Shown here one piece after another: positions 44,206 to 52,173 of a stretch of DNA of 64,000 bases; within the stretch, counting starts at the first letter, position 1, and each line of letters begins with the position of its first letter. The stretch lies in contig JABMLG010000010.1 in NCBI GenBank assembly GCA_013204985.1, positions 124,001 to 188,000 of the forward strand, in the 5' to 3' direction. A model generated the notes under the pieces. The model was not told where the DNA came from. It did not search any database and saw only the letters and a program-made list of their open reading frames with translations. The position numbers were made by a program, and so were the translations under genes. The stretch is from Microbacteriaceae bacterium VKM Ac-2855 (GTDB lineage: Bacteria > Actinomycetota > Actinomycetes > Actinomycetales > Microbacteriaceae).

Positions 44206-45250
44206 GGAGGGTCTCTTTCGTGAGGAGTTCGTTGACGAGGGGAGCGACCTCGCGGCCGAAGAGGTCGATGGTCTGGGCCCGGGCCTCCCGGGGGAGCCCG
44301 ACGAGGTCGTACTTGAGGTCGAAGCGGTCGAGGTGAAGGTCGCTCGCCATCAACGCGATCTTTCGGGCGACGGTCTCAGGTGAGCCGACGAAAAGAGCCC
44401 CGGTGTCGAGTTCGCGGGCGTATCGCTCGCGGGTCGCCGGGTAGAAGCCGCGCTCGCGAGAAATGGTCTCGACGACGGGACGCCACCATTCCCACCACAG
44501 TTCCTGGGCATCGCTGTCTGTTGCGGCGACGAGTCCGAGAGAATGCTGCCCGATGCGCTGCGGCGCATGGCCGAACTGGGCCAGCGCGCGTTCGTACAGC
44601 CGAACGTTGCCGCTGAAGCGCTGCGGCGTTCCACCGATGATCGCCATCATCAACGGCAGGCCGAAACGCGCCGCTCGTACGACAGAGTCGGGGCTGCCGC
44701 CGACGCCGATCCAGGTCGGGATCCCGCCCTTGCGCATCCGTGGGTGCAGCGTCGTGTTGCGCAGAGCGGGCCGAGTCGTCCCGGACCATGTGGTGGGACT
44801 CTCCCGCTGCAGTTGCAGAAACAACTCGAGGTTCTCGTTGAACAGCGTGTCGTACTCGGCGATGTCGTAGCCGAACAGTGCGAAGGATTCGGTGGCCGAG
44901 GCTCGGCCGAGCACGATCTCGGCGCGGCCGTTCGACGCCGCATCGAGGGTCGAGAACTCGTGGAACAGCCGCACTGGATCGTTCGTACTGAGTACCGTCA
45001 CCGCCGTGCCCAGGCGGATGCGCTCGGTCACCCCGGACATGGCCGCGAGGAGGACGGCTGTGGCCGAGTCCACCTGCTGCGGCCGGTAGTGCTCGCCGAC
45101 GCTGAAGATGTCGAGACCGACCTCTTCGGCCAGCTGAACCTCCTCGATCAGAAGGCGGATGGTTGCGGCGTCGCTCAACAACTCTCCGCCCTCACTCGCA
45201 ATGTCGCCGAATGAGTTCAGGCCTAACTCGAGTCGTTGCCGTGTCGTCAT
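44198..45250 (-). CDS. Luciferase-like (LLM class) flavin-dependent oxidoreductase, 350 aa
   Basis: Paralogue of the preceding protein with GLNSFGD, FSVGEHYRPQQV, IRLGTAVTVLSTNDPVRLFH and GRAEIVLGRASATESFALFG. Two tandem LLM proteins may form an alpha/beta heterodimer as in luciferase, or be independent enzymes. ATG 45250 is the first gene of the leftward series and faces a MarR gene across a short gap with two inverted repeats, so MarR control is likely. Confidence 0.88.
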   Translation of the reverse strand: MTTRQRLELGLNSFGDIASEGGELLSDAATIRLLIEEVQLAEEVGLDIFSVGEHYRPQQVDSATAVLLAAMSGVTERIRLGTAVTVLSTNDPVRLFHEFSTLDAASNGRAEIVLGRASATESFALFGYDIAEYDTLFNENLELFLQLQRESPTTWSGTTRPALRNTTLHPRMRKGGIPTWIGVGGSPDSVVRAARFGLPLMMAIIGGTPQRFSGNVRLYERALAQFGHAPQRIGQHSLGLVAATDSDAQELWWEWWRPVVETISRERGFYPATRERYARELDTGALFVGSPETVARKIALMASDLHLDRFDLKYDLVGLPREARAQTIDLFGREVAPLVNELLTKETLHA

Positions 45251-45279
45251 GCCGACCGTCCTCCTAGGGTTGAGCTGTC

Positions 45280-45296
45280 ACCTCGAGAATCGAGGT
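45280..45296. promoter_or_regulatory. Inverted repeat in the LLM/MarR divergent gap
   Basis: ACCTCGA-GAA-TCGAGGT, perfect 7-bp arms, immediately beside the palindrome at 45299. It also contains the GAGG that would serve ATG 45304. Confidence 0.5.
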
Positions 45297-45298
45297 AG

Positions 45299-45310
45299 TT
45301 GACATGTCAA
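45299..45310. promoter_or_regulatory. Palindrome TTGACATGTCAA, candidate MarR operator
   Basis: Perfect 12-bp palindrome covering the ATG at 45304. Its form matches 41989-42000. Its position argues that the true MarR start is the later ATG at 45325. Confidence 0.55.
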
Positions 45311-45324
45311 ACGAAGGGTGGGTA

Positions 45325-45804
45325 ATGAGTATTCCCGACGGCCCTCGACGTCGGCGGTCGCCGACGCGAAGCGAGCTCGACGCCTGGCGGCTGTTCATCG
45401 AGACGTCCGAACAGGTGCGCAACGTGGTCGCGTCGCGGCTCCAGGCCGACTCCGGTCTCTCACAGGGCGACTACGCGATCCTGCTCGCCCTGACCGAGCA
45501 CCCCGAGAGCCGCCTGCGCTCGTCGCAGCTCGCCGAGGACATCGGCTGGGAGCGCAGCCGCCTCTCACACCATCTCGGACGAATGGAGCGGCGCGGGCTC
45601 ATCACTCGGGAGCAGGCCGCCGACGACAGCCGTGGTGCCGAGATCGTTCTCGCCGCGCCGGGTGCCGACAGCTTCCGGGCCGCAACGGCGCCGCACCTGC
45701 GCGCCATCCAGGAGTCGTTCGTCAGCGCGCTTCCGGCCGAGCACCTAGCGGCGGTCCAGGAGGCGATGCTCCTGCTCAAGGCGCACATCGCCGTTGCCGA
45801 CTGA
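45325..45804 (+). CDS. MarR-family regulator, 159 aa
   Basis: Winged helix with LSQGDYAILLALTEHPES, RSSQLAEDIGWERSRLSHHLGRMERRGLI and the wing ADDSRGAEIVLA. ATG 45325 has AAGGG 6 nt upstream and lies after the operator; ATG 45304 would add 7 residues and sits within the palindrome. It diverges from the luciferase-like monooxygenase genes and probably represses both directions. The recognition helix (WERSRLSHHLGRME) is that of a known MarR branch. Confidence 0.86.
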   Translation: MSIPDGPRRRRSPTRSELDAWRLFIETSEQVRNVVASRLQADSGLSQGDYAILLALTEHPESRLRSSQLAEDIGWERSRLSHHLGRMERRGLITREQAADDSRGAEIVLAAPGADSFRAATAPHLRAIQESFVSALPAEHLAAVQEAMLLLKAHIAVAD

Positions 45805-45809
45805 ACGGC

Positions 45810-45837
45810 CCTCGCGGCGCGGCGCCACGCCGCGAGG
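45810..45837. terminator. Bidirectional terminator hairpin
   Basis: CCTCGCGGCG and CGCCGCGAGG form a perfect 10-bp stem with an 8-nt loop between the converging MarR and FMN-reductase genes. Confidence 0.7.
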
Positions 45838-45844
45838 ATCGCTG

Positions 45845-46405
45845 CTACGCCGCGCGGACTGCCTCGAGCGCCTTCGACCACAACACGAGCTGGTCGAGCA
45901 TCGTGTCCACCTGCGGTACCAGGTAGTCGTGCGGGGCGAAGACCGAATAGTTCTCGAACTCGGTTGCGAGCGAGATCGCCACCTGAGCGCGCACCGTCGC
46001 GAGCTGCAGCTCGGAGGCGATGAGGCGAAGGTGCTCTACGGCTCGGGCGCCACCGACTCCGCCGTAGCTGACGAATGCGGCGGCCTTGTTGTTCCACTCG
46101 GTGTAGAGGAAGTCGAGCGCGTTCTTCAGCACGCCCGAGGTGGAATGGTTGTACTCGGGAGTGACGAACACGAATCCGTCGAACTCACTGATCTTCGCCG
46201 ACCACGCCTTTGTGTGCTCGTTCTGATACACGCCGTACGCGGCCGGGCCGGGCTCGTCGAGGTGCGGAAGAGGGAAGTCGACCAGATCGACCAGCTCGAA
46301 CGACGCGTCGTCACGTCGGGAGGCGATCTCCTCGACCCACGCCGCTACTGCGGCTCCGTTGCGGCCGGGGCGGGTGCTCCCGAGAATGATGGCGATCTTC
46401 GTCAT
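45845..46405 (-). CDS. NADPH-dependent FMN reductase-type flavoprotein, 186 aa
   Basis: Flavodoxin-like fold: ILGSTRPGRNG phosphate loop for FMN, TPEYNHSTSGVLKNALDFLY (the family signature) and YGGVGGARAVEHLR. It reduces FMN or quinones with NAD(P)H and could supply FMNH2 to the luciferase-like monooxygenases nearby. ATG 46405 follows GAAAGAG; in-frame sequence further upstream is low-complexity basic and not family-like. Two palindromes lie upstream (46432 and 46508). Confidence 0.87.
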   Translation of the reverse strand: MTKIAIILGSTRPGRNGAAVAAWVEEIASRRDDASFELVDLVDFPLPHLDEPGPAAYGVYQNEHTKAWSAKISEFDGFVFVTPEYNHSTSGVLKNALDFLYTEWNNKAAAFVSYGGVGGARAVEHLRLIASELQLATVRAQVAISLATEFENYSVFAPHDYLVPQVDTMLDQLVLWSKALEAVRAA

Positions 46406-46431
46406 GGGGTATCTCTTTCGTGAGGATGTCA

Positions 46432-46448
46432 GAGTGGACGCTCCACTC
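46432..46448. promoter_or_regulatory. 17-bp inverted repeat, candidate operator
   Basis: GAGTGGA-CGC-TCCACTC, perfect 7-bp arms, 27 nt before the FMN reductase start. Shares the frame GAGTG-N7-CACTC with the repeat at 46508. Confidence 0.55.
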
Positions 46449-46507
46449 GTCCCAAACGGAAAGCGCCCTCGACCGGCTTTTAGTCCCGGAGTGGACCCGG
46501 CACTTCG

Positions 46508-46524
46508 GAGTGCGTGACGCACTC
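46508..46524. promoter_or_regulatory. 17-bp inverted repeat, second candidate operator
   Basis: GAGTGCGT-G-ACGCACTC, perfect 8-bp arms, centred 76 bp from the first copy. The rest of 46406-46709 (304 nt) shows no gene. Confidence 0.55.
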
Positions 46525-46709
46525 TCGTGTCCGTCTTGCGCACCTGCGCGGTTCGCCGCGGAAACTTCGCGTGGGGCTCGACACTCCGGCTCTTAGTGGA
46601 TCCGCTGGAGTCGCTGCCCTGGCGCCGCCGGCGGCTCGTCGACTCCGCGTGAGGGCTGCCGTTCGCGCGCGGTTCCATCCGTCCCTTCCTCACCGGTCGT
46701 GAGGATCAT

Positions 46710-47789
46710 TCAGCGGAACGCGCGGGCGTATTGCGTCGGCACGATGGGTGCGAGGTCGGCACCGAGCTCCCGCGCCATACGCGTGGCGGCGTGCGGGTCC
46801 CGGAGCAGTTCTCTGGCCAGCAGCACGACGTCGGCGTCGCCCGCGGCGATCACGCCCTCGGCCTGCTCCGCTGTCGTGATCAGGCCCACCGCGCCCACCA
46901 GGGCTCCCGTGGCGCGGCGCACTTCCCGCGCGAACGGCACCTGGTAGAGCGGGGCCACCGGGATCCTCGTTCCGCCGACCAGCCCGCCCGTCGAGATATC
47001 GAACAGGTCCGCGCCGGCTTCTCGGGCCCAGGCGGCAACGGTTACCGTCTCCTCGAGCGTCCAGCCACCCTCGGCCCAGTCGGTCGCAGAGAATCTCACA
47101 AGCACGGGCAGTTCGCCGACCTCGGCACGAACGGCCCTCACCACCTCCAACAGTAGGCGCGCGCGGTTCTCCAGCGATCCGCCGTACTCGTCATCGCGGC
47201 GGTTGGACAGCGGCGAGAGGAACTGGTGCAGCAGGTAGCCGTGCGCCGCGTGCACCTCTACGACGTCGAAGCCTGCAGCGACCGCGCGTCGGGCGGAGTC
47301 GCGGAACGCTTGCACGAGATCCGGCAACTCCTGCGCCAGCAGAGCCCGCGGCTCGGTGTAGACGCCGAAGGCTACGGCCGAGGGAGCGACCGTGTCCCAA
47401 CCGCCCTCCTCCGCTGGAACCGTCTCACGGCGGCTCCAGTCGCGGTCCGTCGAGGCCTTGCGGCCGGCGTGCGAGAGCTGAATCCCGGCGAGGGCGCCCT
47501 GTTCGTGTACGAAATCGACGATCGGCGCCCAGGCATCGCGCTGTTCGTCGGTCCACAAGCCCGTGTCCCATGGGCTGATCCGACCCTCCGGGGTGACGGC
47601 GGTCGCCTCGGCGATCACCACCCCCACGCCGCCACGGGCGATCGAGCCGAGGTGCACGAGGTGCCAGGTGGTGGGCACACCGTCGCGCGCCTCGACCGAG
47701 TACTGACACATCGGAGCCGCCTAGAGCCGATTGCGGGCGGTGCGGGAGCGGAGGGTGATGGGCTGGAAGAGCGCAGGAGCAGAGGTCAC
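46710..47789 (-). pseudogene. Old Yellow Enzyme (YqjM-type) broken by an early amber codon
   Basis: From ATG 47711 the frame encodes almost a complete NADH:flavin oxidoreductase: MCQYS with the YqjM-type regulatory Cys, QLSHAGRKA, VEVHAAHGYLLHQFLSPLSN (catalytic HAAH and Tyr region), YGGSLENR and VLLARELLRDP. However the family needs about 25 residues before MCQYS, and these are present in the same frame upstream of a TAG at 47721-47723: ALFQPITLRSRTARNRL, stop, AAPMCQYS. Relatives have a tryptophan at the stop position, so TGG to TAG is the simplest event. The upstream frame could begin at GTG 47789. Internal initiation at 47711 would give a 333-residue protein lacking the first barrel strand and probably poor FMN binding. 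Confidence 0.7.
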
Positions 47790-47833
47790 AACCGAAGCAA
47801 CCGCTACCGGGTGCTGATTCTTCCCGGAGCTGT

Positions 47834-48598
47834 TCACGATGACGCGCGACCTCGTCGTTTCACATTCGGGGCCGACGGCCACTCGAGCGAGGCGAGCCAC
47901 TCGGTGATGACGGCGCGTCCGCGGGCGACCGACGCCGGCCCGTGGGCGGCTGCGTCAGAGCGTATCGTGGTCGGATCCACCCCTGCGGCGGCCAACTCGC
48001 GCGCGTGTCCGACCAGCCACTGTTCGATCCGTGCCGGGTCGGCTTCCAGGTGGAACTGCAATCCGAGCACGGAGTCGCCGATCCGGAACGCCTGATTCGG
48101 GAATCCCGGTGTTTCGGCGAGGCGCTCTGCCCCGATGGGAATCGCGAACTCATCGCCGTGCCAGTGCAAGACAGGGAGCTGATCCAACGGATCCAGGATC
48201 GAGGCTCGGCCCTCCGCCGTCATCGAGAGCGGCCCGTAGCCGATCTCCGTCCGCCCCGTCGCGCGGACGGCCGCGCCGCTGGCGTGCGCGATGAGTTGCG
48301 CTCCGAGGCAGATGCCGAATAGTGGTGTCCCTGCCGCGAGGCGAGCACGGATGGCGACGAGCTCATCCGCCAGGAAGGGGTATCGCTCCGTTTCGTACAC
48401 GCCGATCGGCCCCCCGAGGATGACGACGAGGTCGACCGCCAGGAAGCGCTCGACCGAGAGATGTTCGACGCTCGCGTCGAGGTAGTCGATCAGGTATCCG
48501 GCGTCGCGGAACAACTGGTCCAAGATGCCGAGATCCTCGAACAGTACGTGCCGGACGGCGAGCAGCGTGCGGTCGATCGTCGTGCGGTCGGCATTCAT
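47834..48598 (-). CDS. GMP-synthase-type class I glutamine amidotransferase-like protein, 254 aa
   Basis: Class I GATase domain with the catalytic triad: nucleophile Cys in GICLGAQ, His and Glu in FHLE. VVILGGPIGVYE is the usual oxyanion-strand region. Stand-alone members are often called glutamine amidotransferases; some are gamma-glutamyl hydrolase-like or act on unknown amides. ATG 48598 overlaps the GH2 stop as ATGA, so it closes the glycosidase/ABC operon. Why it is coupled to sugar catabolism is unclear; hydrolysis or transfer of an amide from an amino-sugar or nitrogenous aglycone is only a thought. Confidence 0.82.
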   Translation of the reverse strand: MNADRTTIDRTLLAVRHVLFEDLGILDQLFRDAGYLIDYLDASVEHLSVERFLAVDLVVILGGPIGVYETERYPFLADELVAIRARLAAGTPLFGICLGAQLIAHASGAAVRATGRTEIGYGPLSMTAEGRASILDPLDQLPVLHWHGDEFAIPIGAERLAETPGFPNQAFRIGDSVLGLQFHLEADPARIEQWLVGHARELAAAGVDPTTIRSDAAAHGPASVARGRAVITEWLASLEWPSAPNVKRRGRASS

Positions 48599-50739
48599 GC
48601 GGAGAAGAGCCGGACGCCGAGTTCGTGGCTGATTCGCAACGGGTGGCCGGCGGGATGCGCAGGGTGATCGAAGACGTCGATGTAGCGGTTCGTCGCGACA
48701 GCTCCCGATTGGTCATCGGCGCGCAGGTGGACGTCCATCCCGCCGACAACCTTGTTCAGATGCAGCGGGGCGACGCGAACACCCTCGTTGGCGGGCACCG
48801 TCAGCGTGCGCTCGTCGTCGACAAGGACAAGCCCGGTTGCCCGGTCGACGACGGTCCAGGCGACGGTGACGCCGTCGAGATCGTGCAGGGTATCGTTCAG
48901 CACCCAGACGGCCTCGGTCGTGGTCGCTGTCTGTTCCAGCACCACCGCGACAGGCTGGTTGCTCTCGAGGAGAGCCTCGAATCCAGGCTTGGTGTCTCCC
49001 CACCAGTCGAGGATCCCGTAGAAGGCGTTGGGTGCGAGATCGGTCAGGGTGAATTGCATGTATCCCGAGCACGGGCGGAACTTCTGCACCCGGTAGTGGT
49101 CGATGTAATACTTCAGGAGCCGGTACTGGTAGCGCTGGATTTCGGGGATGAGTGGATCCAGCGTGCGCAGTCTCTCACCCAGCGGTCCCGTCGTGCGCAG
49201 CTTCTCGGCGGTGGGCGGGGCATCCATGCCGAACTCGCTGTTGAACAACTCGCTCACCGCGTCGATGTCGGTGTAGTGGGTGTTCTCGCCGTGCAGAGAC
49301 CCGAGGAAGGTGTGGCTGTCACCGCTGCGAAGGTCACGAGAATCGCCTGACGCCAGGATGGCGGGCCGGCTCGGATCCTTGCGTTGCAGAACCTCGACCA
49401 ACTGCGGTCCGGGGCTCACCGTGGTGAAGTGCTTGTGGAGCTCGAGGTCCATCGCCCCGGGCTCGGAGGCCGGCTCGTTCATGCACGACCACAGCAGAAC
49501 GCACGGCGCGGGCAGCAGTTGCTCGACCGTGTCCGCGAATGTGCGGACGAACCGGTCGTTCCACTCGGTCGACGTCGGATGCATCCAGTTGAAGTCGCTC
49601 TCCTGCATGACACCGATGCCCAGTTCGTCGCAGAGGTCGTAGAACACCAGATTCTCGACGTGCACGTGGATCCGGAGGAGGTTGATGCCGGCTCTTTTGG
49701 CCGCCTCGAGGTCGCGTCGGTATCGTGCCTCGTCGACTCGGGAGAGGTAGGCGTCCGAGAAATAGTTCGATCCACGGACGAAGAGGGTTGCTTCGTTCAG
49801 GACGAGGGCCGTTCGCTGGGTGGTGCGGATCATCTCGATGGATCGGAATCCGGTTCGCACGCTGGCGTGTTCCGCTCCGGCGGCGACGGTGACCGTGTAG
49901 AGCGGCTGCTCGCCACGGTCCCAGGTCTCCCACAACCGCACGCCTGTCAACTCGACCGTGCTGTCGTACTCGCCCATGATGTCGATGGAGACCTCCGCCT
50001 GGATCACTCGGACGCCTTCCGGGTCGTCGATGGCGACCGTGGCTCGATCGGGTATCGGGCCGGCAGAGTCGACCGTGCCCGCCACCCGGACGAATGCCCG
50101 GCGCTCGGCGACGGAAAGCGCGTAAGTGACCGTCGGCTGCCGTACCCGCAGCTCCCGGTGGAACTCGACGGTGACGGCGCCGTAGAGGCCGATCGGATTC
50201 ACGTCACGCTGGATGAAGCCGTCGTCGTGCTCGTAGGTCCCTTTTGCCATGCCGCGCACGACCTGAGCGAACCGGCGGTGGTCGGAGCCGGCCGCGACTT
50301 CCTCGTCCCAGGGCGATGTCACGCGGACGTGCACGACATTGCGTCCGGCGCGGATCGTGCCGGAGACGTCGAACTCGAACGGCAGCGCGTAGCCTTCGTG
50401 ACGGCCCAGTTCCTGCCCGTTGAGCCAGACCGTCGCGAAGAAGTCGGCGTTGGTGAATCGAAGCAGCGTGAGCTCATCCAGCTGCGCCGGGTCGACCTCG
50501 AACTCGTTGCGGTACCACCACGGTGAGCTGTTGAAGGACCGCAGCTCCCGACCGCCGTAGGGCGTCGCGGCGAAGATCAGCTGCAGATGCCGCAACCGAT
50601 CGATCGGGGTCCACTCGGAGAGTTCGGCTCCGAGTGAATCCAATTCGACGGCGTCGCGGTGCAGCCCGAGCCGCTCGCCCGCGTTGTGAACGTCTTGCAA
50701 GACATGCCAGCCGTCGCGAAGCTCAACGGTGCTCATCAT
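48595..50739 (-). CDS. GH2 glycosidase (beta-mannosidase/beta-glucuronidase-like), cytoplasmic, 714 aa
   Basis: Three GH2 domains without a signal peptide: jelly roll (about 1-200, WYRNEFEV and FATVWLNGQELGRHEGY), Ig-like (about 205-325) and TIM barrel (about 330-610) with acid/base Glu422 in MNEPASE and nucleophile Glu502 in NSEFGM. HPTSTEWNDRF resembles beta-mannosidases more than LacZ. A C-terminal Ig-like part follows. It acts inside the cell on imported oligosaccharides or glycosides. ATG 50739 follows GGAG; a second ATG lies one codon later. It starts 33 nt after the GH1 stop in the same operon. Confidence 0.88.
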   Translation of the reverse strand: MMSTVELRDGWHVLQDVHNAGERLGLHRDAVELDSLGAELSEWTPIDRLRHLQLIFAATPYGGRELRSFNSSPWWYRNEFEVDPAQLDELTLLRFTNADFFATVWLNGQELGRHEGYALPFEFDVSGTIRAGRNVVHVRVTSPWDEEVAAGSDHRRFAQVVRGMAKGTYEHDDGFIQRDVNPIGLYGAVTVEFHRELRVRQPTVTYALSVAERRAFVRVAGTVDSAGPIPDRATVAIDDPEGVRVIQAEVSIDIMGEYDSTVELTGVRLWETWDRGEQPLYTVTVAAGAEHASVRTGFRSIEMIRTTQRTALVLNEATLFVRGSNYFSDAYLSRVDEARYRRDLEAAKRAGINLLRIHVHVENLVFYDLCDELGIGVMQESDFNWMHPTSTEWNDRFVRTFADTVEQLLPAPCVLLWSCMNEPASEPGAMDLELHKHFTTVSPGPQLVEVLQRKDPSRPAILASGDSRDLRSGDSHTFLGSLHGENTHYTDIDAVSELFNSEFGMDAPPTAEKLRTTGPLGERLRTLDPLIPEIQRYQYRLLKYYIDHYRVQKFRPCSGYMQFTLTDLAPNAFYGILDWWGDTKPGFEALLESNQPVAVVLEQTATTTEAVWVLNDTLHDLDGVTVAWTVVDRATGLVLVDDERTLTVPANEGVRVAPLHLNKVVGGMDVHLRADDQSGAVATNRYIDVFDHPAHPAGHPLRISHELGVRLFSA

Positions 50740-50772
50740 GGGGATGCTCCTACTCGGTATCGGTCGGTGGCG

Positions 50773-52173
50773 CTACGCGCCCGTGGCTTCCTGCCAGCCG
50801 TCCACAACGCCCCGGAACCAGGCTCCACTGGACTTCACGGTTCGCTGCTGCGTCTCGAAGTCGACGTGCACGAGTCCCCACCGTTTTGTGTAGCCGAGGT
50901 CCCATTCGAAGTGATCGAGGAAGGACCAGTAGAAGTAGCCGTCGATGCGGACTCCGGCCTCGACAGCGGAGGCGAGCGCGTCGAGGTACGCGTCAAGGAA
51001 GGCGATTCTGCCGCCGTCGAGCACCTCGCCGTCGGCCGTGATCTCGTCCGGCATCGAGCACCCGTTCTCGGTGATGACCAGGGGCGGCAACGCGTCGCCG
51101 TAGCGCTGCACCATCTCATCGATGACGAGGCGGAAGCCGGACGGGACGATCGGCCAATCCATGGTGGTGAACTCGACGTCGTCCAAGCGCACGAACTCGA
51201 AAGGCTCGTTCGTCGGGGTCGTCGGCGCTTGGACCAGCTGCGTGTGGTAGTAGGTGAACCCGAGCATGTCGATCGGAGCGCTGATCCGCTCGAGGTCGCC
51301 GTCCTGGATCCAGGAGAACTCGACGCCCGGAAGCCGCTCCAATGCCTCGGGATAGGAACCGAGCAGCACGGCGTCCGGCACCATGTGGTTGCGGACCGCG
51401 TCATAGAGCGCGTTCGCCTCGATGTCCTCGGGGCGATCGGTCGCCGGTCGCGTCGGAGCCGGGTGGTTCGTCAGTCCGATCCGGAGATCGGTGACCGAAC
51501 GCAGGGCGGCGGTGGCCTCGGCGTGGGCGAGCAATTGGTGGTGCACGACCGGAAGCGCCTTCGCTGTCGCGAGGCTGCGTCCGGGGGCGTGCTCGCCGAG
51601 CACGTGGCTGTGACGCGCCATGATGTACGGCTCGACAACGGTGAACCAGTCTTTGACCCGATCGGCCAAGGCTTCGCCCATCACTCGGGCGTATTCGCCG
51701 AAGTAGGCGCTCGTGTCGCGCGAGAGCCAACCGCCCGCCGGCTGCAGGCCGGCCGGAAGATCCCAGTGGAAGAGGGTGGCGACGGGAGTGATATCCGCCG
51801 CGCAGAGCGCGTCGACGATCCGGTCGTAGAAGGCGATGCCTTCGACGTTGTTCGGAGTTCGTCCGTCCGGCGCGATCCGCGGCCAGGCGATCGAGAAGCG
51901 ATAGGAGTTCACGCCGAGTTCCTTGAGGAGGGCGATGTCCTCCTCCCAGCGGCGGAAGTGGTCGGCCGCTGGTTCCGCTGTCGAGCCGTCGACCGTGGCG
52001 CCCGGTCGCGTGAGGAACTCGTCCCAGATGCTCGGTCCACGCCCGCCCGCGCCGAGTGAGCCCTCGACCTGGTAGGCGGCGGTGCCGACGCCCCACTGGA
52101 AGTTCTTCGGGAACCGGGCGCCCAGCGCCGCGGCGGGGGAGAGCGCGTCTTCGCGAGTGATTTCGATGTTCAT
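50773..52173 (-). CDS. GH1 beta-glycosidase with altered acid/base motif, 466 aa
   Basis: Cytoplasmic TIM-barrel beta-glycosidase of GH1: FQWGVGTAAYQVEG at the N-terminus, SYRFSIAWPRI, LFHWDLP, nucleophile Glu369 in ITENG and YFYWSFLDHFEWDLGY at the C-terminus. The acid/base motif normally read T-x-N-E-P is TVVEP here: Glu181 is kept but the preceding Asn is Val180. That Asn usually binds the 2-hydroxyl of the sugar, so this enzyme may act on a sugar lacking or modified at O-2, such as a 2-deoxy or 2-substituted glycoside, or be impaired. ATG 52173 overlaps the SMP-30 stop (ATGA). Confidence 0.9.
   Translation of the reverse strand: MNIEITREDALSPAAALGARFPKNFQWGVGTAAYQVEGSLGAGGRGPSIWDEFLTRPGATVDGSTAEPAADHFRRWEEDIALLKELGVNSYRFSIAWPRIAPDGRTPNNVEGIAFYDRIVDALCAADITPVATLFHWDLPAGLQPAGGWLSRDTSAYFGEYARVMGEALADRVKDWFTVVEPYIMARHSHVLGEHAPGRSLATAKALPVVHHQLLAHAEATAALRSVTDLRIGLTNHPAPTRPATDRPEDIEANALYDAVRNHMVPDAVLLGSYPEALERLPGVEFSWIQDGDLERISAPIDMLGFTYYHTQLVQAPTTPTNEPFEFVRLDDVEFTTMDWPIVPSGFRLVIDEMVQRYGDALPPLVITENGCSMPDEITADGEVLDGGRIAFLDAYLDALASAVEAGVRIDGYFYWSFLDHFEWDLGYTKRWGLVHVDFETQQRTVKSSGAWFRGVVDGWQEATGA

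Noticed and set aside
17063-47723. Reassignment of TAG as a sense codon, suggested by two in-frame TAGs
   Set aside because: Several intact genes end in TAG (GH95 at 12756, SDR at 22446, aldolase at 57766, kinase at 62709), so TAG is an ordinary stop here; mutation is simpler.
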